This document shows positions 7,553-15,048 of a stretch of DNA of 16,928 bases, piece after piece (position 1 is the stretch's first letter; every line of letters starts with the position of its first letter). A model generated the notes under the pieces. The model was not told the origin of the DNA. It ran no database searches and was given only the letters and a program-made list of their open reading frames with translations. This DNA is from AVCC01 sp041736255. Its GTDB lineage: Bacteria > Pseudomonadota > Gammaproteobacteria > Burkholderiales > Burkholderiaceae_D. A program made the position numbers and the translations under genes. Where the stretch lies: positions 1 to 16,928 of the forward strand of contig JBGSTZ010000023.1 in NCBI GenBank assembly GCA_041736255.1, written 5' to 3'.

Positions 7553-7591
7553 CAATTTCGTAGGATGGGTTTCACCCATCCTACGAAATTG
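7553..7591. repeat. Perfect 18-bp inverted repeat (hairpin element)
   Basis: Bases 7553-7570 and 7574-7591 are exact reverse complements around the 3-nt loop TTC. The core is CGTAGGATGGGT. It lies 26 bp beyond the amiC stop and 46 bp before the copA start, so it sits in the path of amiC transcripts. No T-run follows on either strand, so it is not a standard intrinsic terminator. It looks like a dispersed palindromic element. The flank continues with GAAATTGC repeated in tandem (7585-7600). Confidence 0.8.
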
Positions 7592-7617
7592 CGAAATTGC
7601 GAAACGCACAAAATCCG

Positions 7618-8928
7618 TCAAGTCATCCGGTTCTTCGACAGCGGCGGATTTTTGGCAAAATATTTCTTGATGCCATTCATGATCGCGTCGGCCATTTTAT
7701 CCTGATAACCGTTATCGCTCAGCTTGGCTTCTTCTTCAGGGTTTGAAATGAAAGCAGTTTCGATCAGCACCGATGGAATGTCGGGGGCTTTCAGCACTGC
7801 AAAACCGGCTTGCTCGACAGAACCTTTGTGCAGCCGGTTGATGCCGCCGATTTCGCCCAGAATCGCTTTGCCCAGCTTCATGCTGTCATTGATTTGCGCA
7901 GTAGTGGACAGGTCGAGCAGCACTCTTGCCAGCTGAACATCGTGGTTCTTGATGTTGACGCCACCGATCAGATCGGCGGCGTTTTCCTTATTGGCCAGCC
8001 AGCGCGCAGAGGTCGAAGACGCGCCTTTTTCCGATAGCGCGAACACGGACGAGCCGCGCGCAGTCGGCAGCACAAAGGCGTCGGCATGGATCGACATGAA
8101 CAAATCGGCCTGTACCCGGCGCGCCTTTTGTACCCGCACATGCAGCGGCACGAAATAATCGCCGTCGCGGGTCAGCATCACGCGCATATTTGGTTGTTGT
8201 TCGATCTTCGCTTTCAGGCGCTTGGCTATCGCCAGTACGATATTTTTTTCGTAACTACCACCGCGACCCACTGCACCGGGGTCTTCGCCACCGTGGCCGG
8301 GATCGATTGCGATGGTGATCATGCGCGTCATGGCTGGCGCATTGCTGCGGCGCTCCGGTTCCGGCTCGGTTTTGGCAAGCGGCGGTTCAGGATTGATCTG
8401 CGGCAGTGTTTCGATGGTTGCCGTCGGGTAGTCGAAAGGACGGTCGGCCGGCCGCTCGCCAGATTCGATCAGGGCGGCGATCGGGTCGTATTCGCGGGTC
8501 GGGTACAGATCGAACACCAGCCGGTATTTGTATTCGCCTACCGGCGCCAGGGTAAATACCTGCGGCCTGATTTCCGCTTTCAAATCGAACACCAGTCGCA
8601 CTACGTTAGGACGGTTTTGTCCGACTCTTACCTGGCTTATGAAAGGATCGTTGGATTGAATCTTGGCGATCAGTTCTTTCAGGGTCGGATTGAGTTCGAG
8701 GCCTTCGATATCGATTACCAGGCGATTTGGGTCTTGCACCAGGAAATGGCTGGCTTTCAGATCGCTGTCGTTTTCCAGCGTGACGCGGGTATATTCGTCC
8801 GACGGCCAGACCCGCACTGCGACGATTTGTGCGGCAAACGAAAGCCCCGGCGCGATCAGCGATAGTAGTAGTGTGCTGCCGGCTTTAAGGACGGTGCGGC
8901 GGGTTGCCGCTTTGTTGTTTGGATTCAT
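7618..8928 (-). CDS. amiC: N-acetylmuramoyl-L-alanine amidase AmiC (Tat-exported)
   Basis: This periplasmic zinc amidase cleaves the amide bond between MurNAc and the stem peptide and splits septal peptidoglycan during daughter-cell separation. The 436 residues start with a Tat-type signal (TRRTVLK at about 9-15, a hydrophobic stretch, then SFA-AQ near 32). An AMIN targeting domain (about 34-140), a Pro/Glu-rich linker (about 160-200) and an amidase_3 domain follow. Zinc and catalytic residues are H212 (DPGHGG), E227 (YEKN), H281 (SIHAD) and E390 (IETAFISN). The ATG at 8928 overlaps the tsaE stop as ATGA and gives a normal Tat n-region. An upstream in-frame ATG at 8961 has an AAAGG motif ahead but would overlap tsaE by 37 bp, so it is less likely. 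Confidence 0.95.
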   Translation of the reverse strand: MNPNNKAATRRTVLKAGSTLLLSLIAPGLSFAAQIVAVRVWPSDEYTRVTLENDSDLKASHFLVQDPNRLVIDIEGLELNPTLKELIAKIQSNDPFISQVRVGQNRPNVVRLVFDLKAEIRPQVFTLAPVGEYKYRLVFDLYPTREYDPIAALIESGERPADRPFDYPTATIETLPQINPEPPLAKTEPEPERRSNAPAMTRMITIAIDPGHGGEDPGAVGRGGSYEKNIVLAIAKRLKAKIEQQPNMRVMLTRDGDYFVPLHVRVQKARRVQADLFMSIHADAFVLPTARGSSVFALSEKGASSTSARWLANKENAADLIGGVNIKNHDVQLARVLLDLSTTAQINDSMKLGKAILGEIGGINRLHKGSVEQAGFAVLKAPDIPSVLIETAFISNPEEEAKLSDNGYQDKMADAIMNGIKKYFAKNPPLSKNRMT

Positions 8929-9425
8929 AAATTGGGGGCGAAGTGCAGGCGGCCGAGGCATTGTGAACCTTTGTCTGACAAGGCCTGTAATTCTACATCA
9001 CGCCCCAGACCTGTCACAGTCACATTCAGAGATATGCGGATATCGGGCGGCGGCAGCACGGTATCGGCTTTTTCCGGCCATTCGACGATGCAGATGTTCC
9101 GCTCGTTAAAATCTTCGCGAAACCCGGCTTCGAGGAATTCTTCCGCAGACTGCATCCGGTACAAGTCAAAATGGATCAAATCAAGCGCTTCGCCGTCGAT
9201 CTCGATGGTATAAGGTTCTGCCAGCGTGTAAGTCGGGCTTTTGACATGGCCGGTGTAACCGGCGGCATGTAAAAGCGCCCGGGTTAGCGCAGTTTTGCCG
9301 GCCCCAAGTTCGCCGTGCAAGTAAATAGTCAAGCCCGGAGCCAGCGCGCGCGCCAGTGCAGCGCCCAGCGCGATAGTGCCGGCTTCGTCATGTAGATGGA
9401 TGTGAATGGGTTGAAATTGCTGCAT
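8925..9425 (-). CDS. tsaE: tRNA threonylcarbamoyladenosine biosynthesis ATPase TsaE
   Basis: TsaE is the ATPase partner of TsaB and TsaD in forming t6A at position 37 of ANN-decoding tRNAs, an essential cytoplasmic modification. The 166 residues show the Walker A loop GELGAGKT (38-45), SPTYTLAEPY (63-72), HFDLYR (85-90) and the IVEWPEK signature (113-119), all diagnostic of the family. The length is normal. Its stop overlaps the amiC start by 4 bp, the tsaE-amiC order common in proteobacteria, so the two are probably co-transcribed and translationally coupled. It is divergent from queG. The ribosome binding site ahead of the ATG at 9425 is poor. Confidence 0.96.
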   Translation of the reverse strand: MQQFQPIHIHLHDEAGTIALGAALARALAPGLTIYLHGELGAGKTALTRALLHAAGYTGHVKSPTYTLAEPYTIEIDGEALDLIHFDLYRMQSAEEFLEAGFREDFNERNICIVEWPEKADTVLPPPDIRISLNVTVTGLGRDVELQALSDKGSQCLGRLHFAPNL

Positions 9426-9446
9426 CTCGTAAAATGGTTTCTCTAA

Positions 9447-9470
9447 TTTGATTAATTTTGATTAATTTTG
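9447..9470. repeat. 10-bp tandem repeat in the tsaE/queG divergent gap
   Basis: The unit TTTGATTAAT occurs twice and is followed by a third partial TTTG. The 59-bp gap between tsaE and queG is mostly this AT-rich repeat. No convincing -35/-10 pair could be placed on either strand. Confidence 0.7.
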
Positions 9471-9484
9471 GCTTCAGCTGGTAC

Positions 9485-10585
9485 ATGCATATGACTGAGA
9501 ATAACAATTTACTCGCACTGTCGCTGCGTATCAAGACGTGGGGACAAGAACTCGGGTTTTCCGAGGTGCGAATTACCGATATTGATCTGGCGCATGCCGA
9601 AGCCGGCTTGCAAGCCTGGCTCGACAAGGGCTTTCATGGCGAGATGGCATACATGGCCGCGCACGGCATGAAGCGCGCGCGGCCGGCAGAACTGGTGCCG
9701 GGCACCGTGCGCGTGATTACGTTGCGCATGCCGTATTTGCCCAATTTGACGCAGCCGACCTCCGGATGGCGCGAAAAAGAAACGGCGCGTCAGAGTCAGC
9801 CGGCGGCGGCGAATATCTCGATCTATGCGCGTGGACGCGATTATCACAAGGTATTGCGTGCCCGTTTGCAGCAGTTGGCGGACCGCATCAAAACAGAAGT
9901 GGGCGAATTCGGCTATCGCGTATTTACCGATTCGGCGCCGGTGATGGAAGTGGAATTAGCGCAAAAATCCGGTCTCGGCTGGCGCGGCAAACATACGTTG
10001 TTGCTGAGTCGCGACGCCGGTTCGATGTTTTTTCTGGGCGAAATGTTTACCGACTTGCCGTTGCCGGTGGATGCGCCGGTCACGCCCCATTGCGGCGCCT
10101 GCAGCGCCTGTATCGACATTTGCCCGACGCAGGCAATAGTCGCGCCGTATCAGGTTGACGCCCGGCGCTGCATTTCTTATCTGACGATCGAGCTCAAGGG
10201 CAGCATTCCGGTGGAATTGCGCGCTTTGATCGGCAACCGTGTGTATGGTTGCGATGATTGCCAACTGGTGTGCCCGTGGAACAAATTTGCCCAGCAGGCT
10301 ACGGTTCCCGATTTTGAAGTGCGTAATGGATTGGATGACGCGATGCTGGTCGATCTGTTCGGTTGGAGCGAAGAAGAATTCAATCACAAGCTGGAAGGCA
10401 GCCCGATCCGCCGCATCGGCCATGTATGCTGGCTGCGCAATCTGGCAGTGGGATTGGGCAATGCAGCAGGGTCCGATGCAGATGTTAGCGGCATGGTGGC
10501 GGCGCTGAAGACGCGGCTTGAGCATCCGTCAGAACTGGTGCGAGAACATGTGTTGTGGGCACTGGAACAGCATGGCGCGGTGTGA
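9485..10585 (+). CDS. queG: Epoxyqueuosine reductase QueG
   Basis: QueG is a cobalamin- and iron-sulphur-dependent enzyme that reduces epoxyqueuosine to queuosine in the anticodon loop of GUN-decoding tRNAs. The 366 residues keep the family blocks LQAWLDKGFHGEM, GRDYHK and FTDSAP, the last holding the conserved Asp (about 149). GLGWRGKHT also matches. Two [4Fe-4S] clusters are supported by C203, C206, C209 and C213, and by C229, C256, C259 and C263. DARRCISYLTIELKG and GCDDCQLVCPWN closely match E. coli QueG. A HEAT-like C-terminal tail includes SPIRRIGH. Three in-frame starts exist: TTG 9458, ATG 9485 and ATG 9491. None has a good Shine-Dalgarno. 9485 or 9491 fits the known N-termini. Confidence 0.95.
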   Translation: MHMTENNNLLALSLRIKTWGQELGFSEVRITDIDLAHAEAGLQAWLDKGFHGEMAYMAAHGMKRARPAELVPGTVRVITLRMPYLPNLTQPTSGWREKETARQSQPAAANISIYARGRDYHKVLRARLQQLADRIKTEVGEFGYRVFTDSAPVMEVELAQKSGLGWRGKHTLLLSRDAGSMFFLGEMFTDLPLPVDAPVTPHCGACSACIDICPTQAIVAPYQVDARRCISYLTIELKGSIPVELRALIGNRVYGCDDCQLVCPWNKFAQQATVPDFEVRNGLDDAMLVDLFGWSEEEFNHKLEGSPIRRIGHVCWLRNLAVGLGNAAGSDADVSGMVAALKTRLEHPSELVREHVLWALEQHGAV

Positions 10586-10621
10586 CGGCAAACAATGCTC
10601 TATGCCATACAGTGAAAAATA

Positions 10622-10654
10622 TCGTCGATTATCCTGATCGGAACGACATTTTTT
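10622..10654 (+). terminator. Candidate rho-independent terminator after queG
   Basis: TCGTCGAT (10622-10629) pairs with ATCG (10637-10640) and ACGA (10643-10646), giving eight base pairs with a 2-nt GA bulge and a 7-nt loop. Two bases later comes a run of six T (10649-10654). The position, 37 bp past the queG stop, is right. The stem is only moderately stable. Confidence 0.45.
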
Positions 10655-10723
10655 GTGGGTGCGAATTTATTCGCACCAGCTCGCATGACAATCGTTAAAA
10701 ATGCGAATAGATTCGCACCTACA
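10655..10723 (+). repeat. REPIN-like palindromic repeat, copy B
   Basis: The arms at 10658-10675 and 10702-10719 are inverted copies matching at 17 of 18 positions. The left arm forms a perfect 9-bp palindrome (GGTGCGAAT-TT-ATTCGCACC). The internal TCGCAT/ATGCGA pair of copy A is kept. Here the right end, read in reverse, carries the GTAG head, while the left end reads GTGG. It starts directly after the T-run of the candidate queG terminator. Orientation, judged by the shared asymmetric CTCGCATGA, is the same as copy A. Confidence 0.8.
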
Positions 10724-10824
10724 GCGCTGCTGTCCCAATATGAAAAAACTTGATGTTGAGCTGCATGAATTATTAAAAAATCGTTAGATTATATTAATTT
10801 TTATGTAACGCAATAACGCGCTAG

Positions 10825-11715
10825 TCAATGTACCAGCGACAGCCAAATCGGCAGGCTCAGCACCGATAACACGGTTCCAGCCGAAATCAGGAATGCCACA
10901 AACGGCCCGTTGCCGCCCAAACGGCTGGCCAGCACATAGGCGCTCGATGCGGTCGGCAATGCACAAAACATCACCGCCATTTGCAGTTGCAGCGGAGGCA
11001 GGCGCAGCCAGGTTCCGAGCCCGAAAGCCAGCGCCGGCACCGCCAGCAATTTAACGCCGATGAAATACGCTGCGATCCTTTTCGATTCATGCAGGCCAGA
11101 CAGCCGCAAACCGGCGCCCACAGCAATTAATCCGAGTGCAATAGAGGCATTGCCGAGCCGCGACAATGTCGCGCCCAGCACGTCCGGCAGCGCCACGCCG
11201 GCCAGATTGCACAGCGTCCCGGCGGCAGTCGCCAGCAGCAGCGGATTTTTTGCCAGCTCCCGCAGCAGGCCGCCATTCTTGTGCACCAGCGCATGCACTG
11301 CTGCCATATTGCACAGCGGCACTGCAAAACCGATGATCAGCGCCATCAGCGCGGTACCTTGGTCGCCCGCTAGCCGCGACGCCACCGCAAGCCCGATATA
11401 CGAATTGAAACGGAAAGCAGTTTGCACGCCCGACTCGAAGATCATCGGTTTCACCGGGAACAAAGGCTTCGCCAGCCAGCCCAGCGCGATACCGCCGCTG
11501 CAGGCCGCCAGGCTGACTATCAAAAGATTGCCGGTGGCATGAAAATCAAACGGCGTACGCGCAGTGGAATAGAACAGCAACGCCGGAAACAGGATGAAAT
11601 ACACCAGTCTGTCTATGCCAGACCAGAAACCATCGTCCCAACGCATGAAACGCTTGAGCAGAAAACCGAGCAGGATCAGGGAAAAATCAGGAAACAGAAT
11701 GGAGACTATCGACAT
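10825..11715 (-). CDS. AEC-family (auxin efflux carrier-like) transporter
   Basis: This is a 296-residue membrane protein of the AEC / Mem_trans family, with about ten hydrophobic segments arranged as two inverted halves. Bacterial members carry malate, malonate and other small organic acids; the substrate here is unknown. Family-like features include the N-terminal FLLKRFMRW, ESGVQTAFRFNSYIGLAV near residue 100, the small-residue stretch ALGLIAVGAGLRL near 195, and the LPTASSAYVLASRLGG motif near 255. The ATG at 11715 lies 15 bp after the stop of the upstream GGDEF gene, so the two probably share a transcript. No strong Shine-Dalgarno is seen. Confidence 0.88.
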   Translation of the reverse strand: MSIVSILFPDFSLILLGFLLKRFMRWDDGFWSGIDRLVYFILFPALLFYSTARTPFDFHATGNLLIVSLAACSGGIALGWLAKPLFPVKPMIFESGVQTAFRFNSYIGLAVASRLAGDQGTALMALIIGFAVPLCNMAAVHALVHKNGGLLRELAKNPLLLATAAGTLCNLAGVALPDVLGATLSRLGNASIALGLIAVGAGLRLSGLHESKRIAAYFIGVKLLAVPALAFGLGTWLRLPPLQLQMAVMFCALPTASSAYVLASRLGGNGPFVAFLISAGTVLSVLSLPIWLSLVH

Positions 11716-11730
11716 GCGGCGATCATATCC

Positions 11731-12915
11731 TTATTGAGTAAGCGCAACACTCTGCGCAGGCTTACTACATACCCGATCGCGTCCGCCTTGTTTGGCCAGG
11801 TACATGCGCTGGTCAGCCAGTTCGACCAATGCTTTCCAGTCCGTGGTCAGATCGGCGCTGCGCTCGGCAATGCCGACGCTGGCGGTCAGCGGCGTGCTTT
11901 CAGGACGGGTGCCGAAACCAATGCTGCGCAGCCGTAACAGTGCTGCTTGCGCCTGCGTCAGATCGGTGTTGGGCATGATCAGCAAAAATTCCTCGCCGCC
12001 CCAGCGCGCCAGCATGTCGCCACCGCGCAGATTGTTGCTGACGATAGCGGTCATGTCGAGCAGCGCCTTGTCGCCCGCTTCGTGACCGAAGCTATCGTTG
12101 ATGCCCTTGAAATGATCCAGATCGATGAAAGCTACCGACAGCGCCGTCTTGCTACGGCTGGCTATGGTGTACTGCAGCTCCAGCACTTCCTCGCCGCTGG
12201 AACGCGAAAAAACGCCGGTCAGCGGATCGCGGATGGCTTGGCGCACCAGCGCAATCATGAATGCCAGTTGGCTCATGCCGGCCAAAGTTGCCACTCCGGT
12301 GATCAGCACCAGCAACCAGAAAGCGCCGGCAAAAGAAGGCCAGTCCAGCGTGGCCCAGCGCAGCGAGCCAGCGATGCCCTGGGCTATCAGGATCGGGCTG
12401 GCAATCACCAGGTTTTCCAGCAGAGTGAGCGGAAAGATTGCTAGTCCAGCCAACAGCACGAACGGCAAAAAGGCATAACCGGCACCGATTGCAGCTGAAA
12501 TGCCGTCCAGCTGATAGTGACCGAGCAGCGTGTAGGAGGCGACATAAAAAGCGGTCGGGATGGCAAACAGCAACGCCATCGCCCGATAGGCATCGAGCAG
12601 TTCGCCGCTAGGCCGGTAATACACAAGCAGGCTGGCGAAGGCAGCACATGCCAGCAGTCGCATCAATGCCAGGTTGAGCCACAGCGGAAAGGGGAAAACC
12701 ACCAGATCGACCACGCTCCAGAGCGGCGTCAGTACCGCGAACAGGAATGCAAACAGTCGCACCCGGTTCACGATCATGGTGGCCCGGCGTCGCGCCAATA
12801 AGCTCAGATGCGGGCGAGGTGACGCCAGCCAGCTTAGTTCGGACTGCTTCAGTTCTCCCGGCATCAGACCGGTCAGTCGTTGCCAGATGAAGTCTGTAAT
12901 GCGTTGCATGATCAT
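11731..12915 (-). CDS. Membrane-bound diguanylate cyclase (GGDEF domain)
   Basis: The protein makes c-di-GMP from two GTP. The 394 residues contain about six membrane segments between 50 and 225, not assignable by eye to a named MASE sensor, followed directly by a GGDEF domain (about 228-385). The domain is intact: DPLTGVFSR start, FIDLDHFKGIND (metal and GTP contacts), and the GGEEF active loop at 306-310. An RxxD inhibitory site, R297-G-G-D300, sits five residues before GGEEF, so product feedback inhibition is expected. No EAL domain is present. The ATG at 12915 has GAGG 8 bp upstream; a second ATG two codons later is possible. It is followed after 15 bp by the AEC transporter gene. Confidence 0.93.
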   Translation of the reverse strand: MIMQRITDFIWQRLTGLMPGELKQSELSWLASPRPHLSLLARRRATMIVNRVRLFAFLFAVLTPLWSVVDLVVFPFPLWLNLALMRLLACAAFASLLVYYRPSGELLDAYRAMALLFAIPTAFYVASYTLLGHYQLDGISAAIGAGYAFLPFVLLAGLAIFPLTLLENLVIASPILIAQGIAGSLRWATLDWPSFAGAFWLLVLITGVATLAGMSQLAFMIALVRQAIRDPLTGVFSRSSGEEVLELQYTIASRSKTALSVAFIDLDHFKGINDSFGHEAGDKALLDMTAIVSNNLRGGDMLARWGGEEFLLIMPNTDLTQAQAALLRLRSIGFGTRPESTPLTASVGIAERSADLTTDWKALVELADQRMYLAKQGGRDRVCSKPAQSVALTQ

Positions 12916-13002
12916 TTTGATAGCCTCGTTTGGTTGCTAATATGCAATTTATTGAAAGATGATATCAGATTCGCATTGATGTAGCTTTCAAGAATTGGCA
13001 TA

Positions 13003-13020
13003 CATTTCACTATCATTCTC
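13003..13020 (-). promoter_or_regulatory. Weak Fur-box-like hexamer array upstream of the GGDEF gene
   Basis: On the minus strand this reads GAGAAT-GATAGT-GAAATG, three adjacent hexamers resembling the GATAAT unit of Fur sites; the first two match at 5 of 6. It lies 88 bp upstream of the GGDEF start and beyond the msbA stop. An AT-rich region can produce this by chance. Confidence 0.2.
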
Positions 13021-13064
13021 ACGATTTGTATGCAAACGATGGTCCATCGCTGGCATTAGGCTGT

Positions 13065-14831
13065 CTATTGCTGGGATGATTTGTTTGCAAACTGCAAATG
13101 ATGCAAATTGGCATAGACGCCATTAAGTTTCAGCAAATCCTGATGCGATCCGATTTCTGCGATTCGTCCATTGTCCAGCACGACAATCCGGTCGGCGCGT
13201 TCTATCGTCGACAACCGGTGCGCGATCACCAGCGTGGTGCGGCCTTGCATCAAGTGATCCAGCGCCGCCTGCACCGCGCGCTCGGACTCCGAATCGAGCG
13301 CGGATGTCGCTTCATCCAGAATCAGGATCGGCGCATCCTTGTAGATCGCCCGTGCAATCGCCAGACGCTGGCGCTGGCCGCCGGACAGGCGCGAGCCGTT
13401 GTCGCCGATGAATGTTTCCAGCCCTTGCGGCAAGCCGGCAAGCACGTCATCCAGATATGCCGCCTTGGCCGCGGCTTCGATGCGATGGCGATCCGGTGCT
13501 GCGTCGCCATACGCAATATTGGCAGCAACCGAATCGTCGAACAGCACCACGTCCTGGCTCACCATCGCGATCTGGGCCCGCAGGCTGCTTAATACAATTT
13601 GTTCGGTCGGCTCGTCATCCAGGCGGATTTCGCCGCTGTCGACGGAGTAAAAATCCGGCACTAGGTTGACCAGTGTCGATTTTCCGCCGCCCGACATGCC
13701 GACGAAGGCAATGGTTTCACCCGGCATCACGGTTAAATTGATACCGGACAGCGCCGGTTGATTTTGGCCGGGATAAGAAAACCCGACATCAATGAAATCA
13801 AGCTTGCCCGAAGCACGTCCCGGTAACGCCTTGCCGGTACTACGTTCTGACGGTGCATCGATCACAGCGAACACGGACTCGGCTGCCGACAGGCCGCGTT
13901 GCAGCGGACCGTTGAGTTCGGCCAAACGCTTCAATGGCGTCAGCAGCATCAGCATTGCCGTGACAAACGCAACAAAGCCGCCTACCGTGGACTGCCCTTG
14001 GCCGGACTGAACCAGCGCGATCATGATCACGATTGCCAGCGCGCAGGACGCGATGATCTGGGTAATCGGTACCGTCGCTGCAAAGGTGCTGGCCATGCGC
14101 ATTGAATACCTTCGCAATTTTGTCGCGCGCGCATCGAAACGGTCGCCCTCGTATTGATGTCCGCCAAAAATCTTGATGACTTGCTGGGCGCGAGCGGTTT
14201 CCTCAATCACCTGCGTCAATTCGGCATTGATCTCCAGGTATTCACGGGTCAGTTTTCGCAGCCGCTTTCCGGTCAGGCGCACCACAAACGCAATTAATGG
14301 CAACAACACCAGCGCAATCAGCGTCAAGCGCCAATTGGTATACAGCAAATACCCAAGCAAACCGGCCACCGTCAACGTGTCCCGAATCAGCGAAGTCAGT
14401 ACGTTCTTGATCATGTCAATGATTTGCTGCACTTCGAACATCATTGCATTGATGACCCTGCCGACCGAGTTTTTCGCATAAAAGTCGAGCGGCACATTCA
14501 GCATCCGGTTAAACATCAGTTGCCGCAAATGGTTAAGCAGTCGGGTGGAAACCCAGGTCATCATGTAGGTGGTGGTGAATGTCGATATGCCGCGCACGAC
14601 AAAAATCCCGATGATGCCGGCCGGCACCATCCAGAGCTGAAAAGAGGGTTTTCCTGAGAAGCCGTTATCGAGCAAAGCTTTCATCATCGCGGCAAGTGAC
14701 GGCTCGGTGGCAGCGGTCAGCATCATGCCAAGAAAAGCCAGTCCCAGGCGTTTCCTGTAAGGCCGCAGCATCAGGAAAAGCCGTTTTAAATTCGGTGGTA
14801 AGGTCATTTTTAAGTTCGCTTTATCATTCAT
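13065..14831 (-). CDS. msbA: Lipid A export ATP-binding/permease MsbA
   Basis: MsbA is the homodimeric ABC exporter that flips core-lipid A across the inner membrane, an essential step in LPS assembly. The 588 residues comprise a six-helix ABC transmembrane domain (about 15-320) and a nucleotide-binding domain (about 343-580). The latter has Walker A GMSGGGKST (378-386), the Q-loop Q426, signature LSGGQ (482-486), Walker B ILILDE (502-507) and the H-loop H538 in VIAHRLST. The PLDFYAKNSVGRVINAM coupling-helix region is typical of MsbA. The ATG at 14831 gives a normal length; a second in-frame ATG lies at 14807. Only a weak GGA-type ribosome binding site precedes 14831. dnaE lies upstream in the same direction, about 217 bp away. 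Confidence 0.94.
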   Translation of the reverse strand: MNDKANLKMTLPPNLKRLFLMLRPYRKRLGLAFLGMMLTAATEPSLAAMMKALLDNGFSGKPSFQLWMVPAGIIGIFVVRGISTFTTTYMMTWVSTRLLNHLRQLMFNRMLNVPLDFYAKNSVGRVINAMMFEVQQIIDMIKNVLTSLIRDTLTVAGLLGYLLYTNWRLTLIALVLLPLIAFVVRLTGKRLRKLTREYLEINAELTQVIEETARAQQVIKIFGGHQYEGDRFDARATKLRRYSMRMASTFAATVPITQIIASCALAIVIMIALVQSGQGQSTVGGFVAFVTAMLMLLTPLKRLAELNGPLQRGLSAAESVFAVIDAPSERSTGKALPGRASGKLDFIDVGFSYPGQNQPALSGINLTVMPGETIAFVGMSGGGKSTLVNLVPDFYSVDSGEIRLDDEPTEQIVLSSLRAQIAMVSQDVVLFDDSVAANIAYGDAAPDRHRIEAAAKAAYLDDVLAGLPQGLETFIGDNGSRLSGGQRQRLAIARAIYKDAPILILDEATSALDSESERAVQAALDHLMQGRTTLVIAHRLSTIERADRIVVLDNGRIAEIGSHQDLLKLNGVYANLHHLQFANKSSQQ

Positions 14832-14949
14832 GCATCCAGTGCAAGCTGATTCAAGTTCAGCCCATGGGTGCGGATAGGCAGCCGGGATTATGCTGCCGTT
14901 TATAAATTTGCCGGGGCGAATTCGGTGTTAGCGTAAAAGCCGCGTGTTG

Positions 14950-15017
14950 CCTCACTTAGCCCCTCACTTTGCCCCTTATTTCGCCCATTTCTCGCAGGCG
15001 GAAGGGGTCGAGTGAGG
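14950..15017. repeat. 12-bp tandem repeat with an inverted partner downstream of dnaE
   Basis: Three adjacent 12-bp units, CCTCACTTAGCC, CCTCACTTTGCC and CCTTATTTCGCC, run from 14950 to 14985. An inverted copy, GGTCGAGTGAGG, lies at 15006-15017. In dnaE mRNA either of the first two units could pair with the inverted copy, with a three-base internal mismatch. No proper T-run follows, so a terminator role is uncertain. The remainder of the 217-bp dnaE-msbA gap holds no supported gene. Confidence 0.6.
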
Positions 15018-15048
15018 CAGAGGAGGGCGCCGTCAGGCCTGCGTCTGT

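Noticed and set aside
8086..8865. A 259-codon plus-strand open frame opposite amiC
   Set aside because: It is a shadow of the conserved AmiC frame, with no initiation signal and no recognisable domain.
10740..10787. A 15-codon mini-ORF (MKKLDVELHELLKNR)
   Set aside because: It has no Shine-Dalgarno and lies in an AT-rich gap. It is too short to support without conservation.
13037..13049. CGATGG-T-CCATCG palindrome downstream of msbA
   Set aside because: A one-base centre cannot form a stable hairpin without opening pairs, and no T-run follows. It was not called as a terminator.
14887..14892. CATAAT on the minus strand as an msbA -10 box
   Set aside because: No acceptable -35 hexamer lies 16-18 bp upstream and there is no extended -10 motif.
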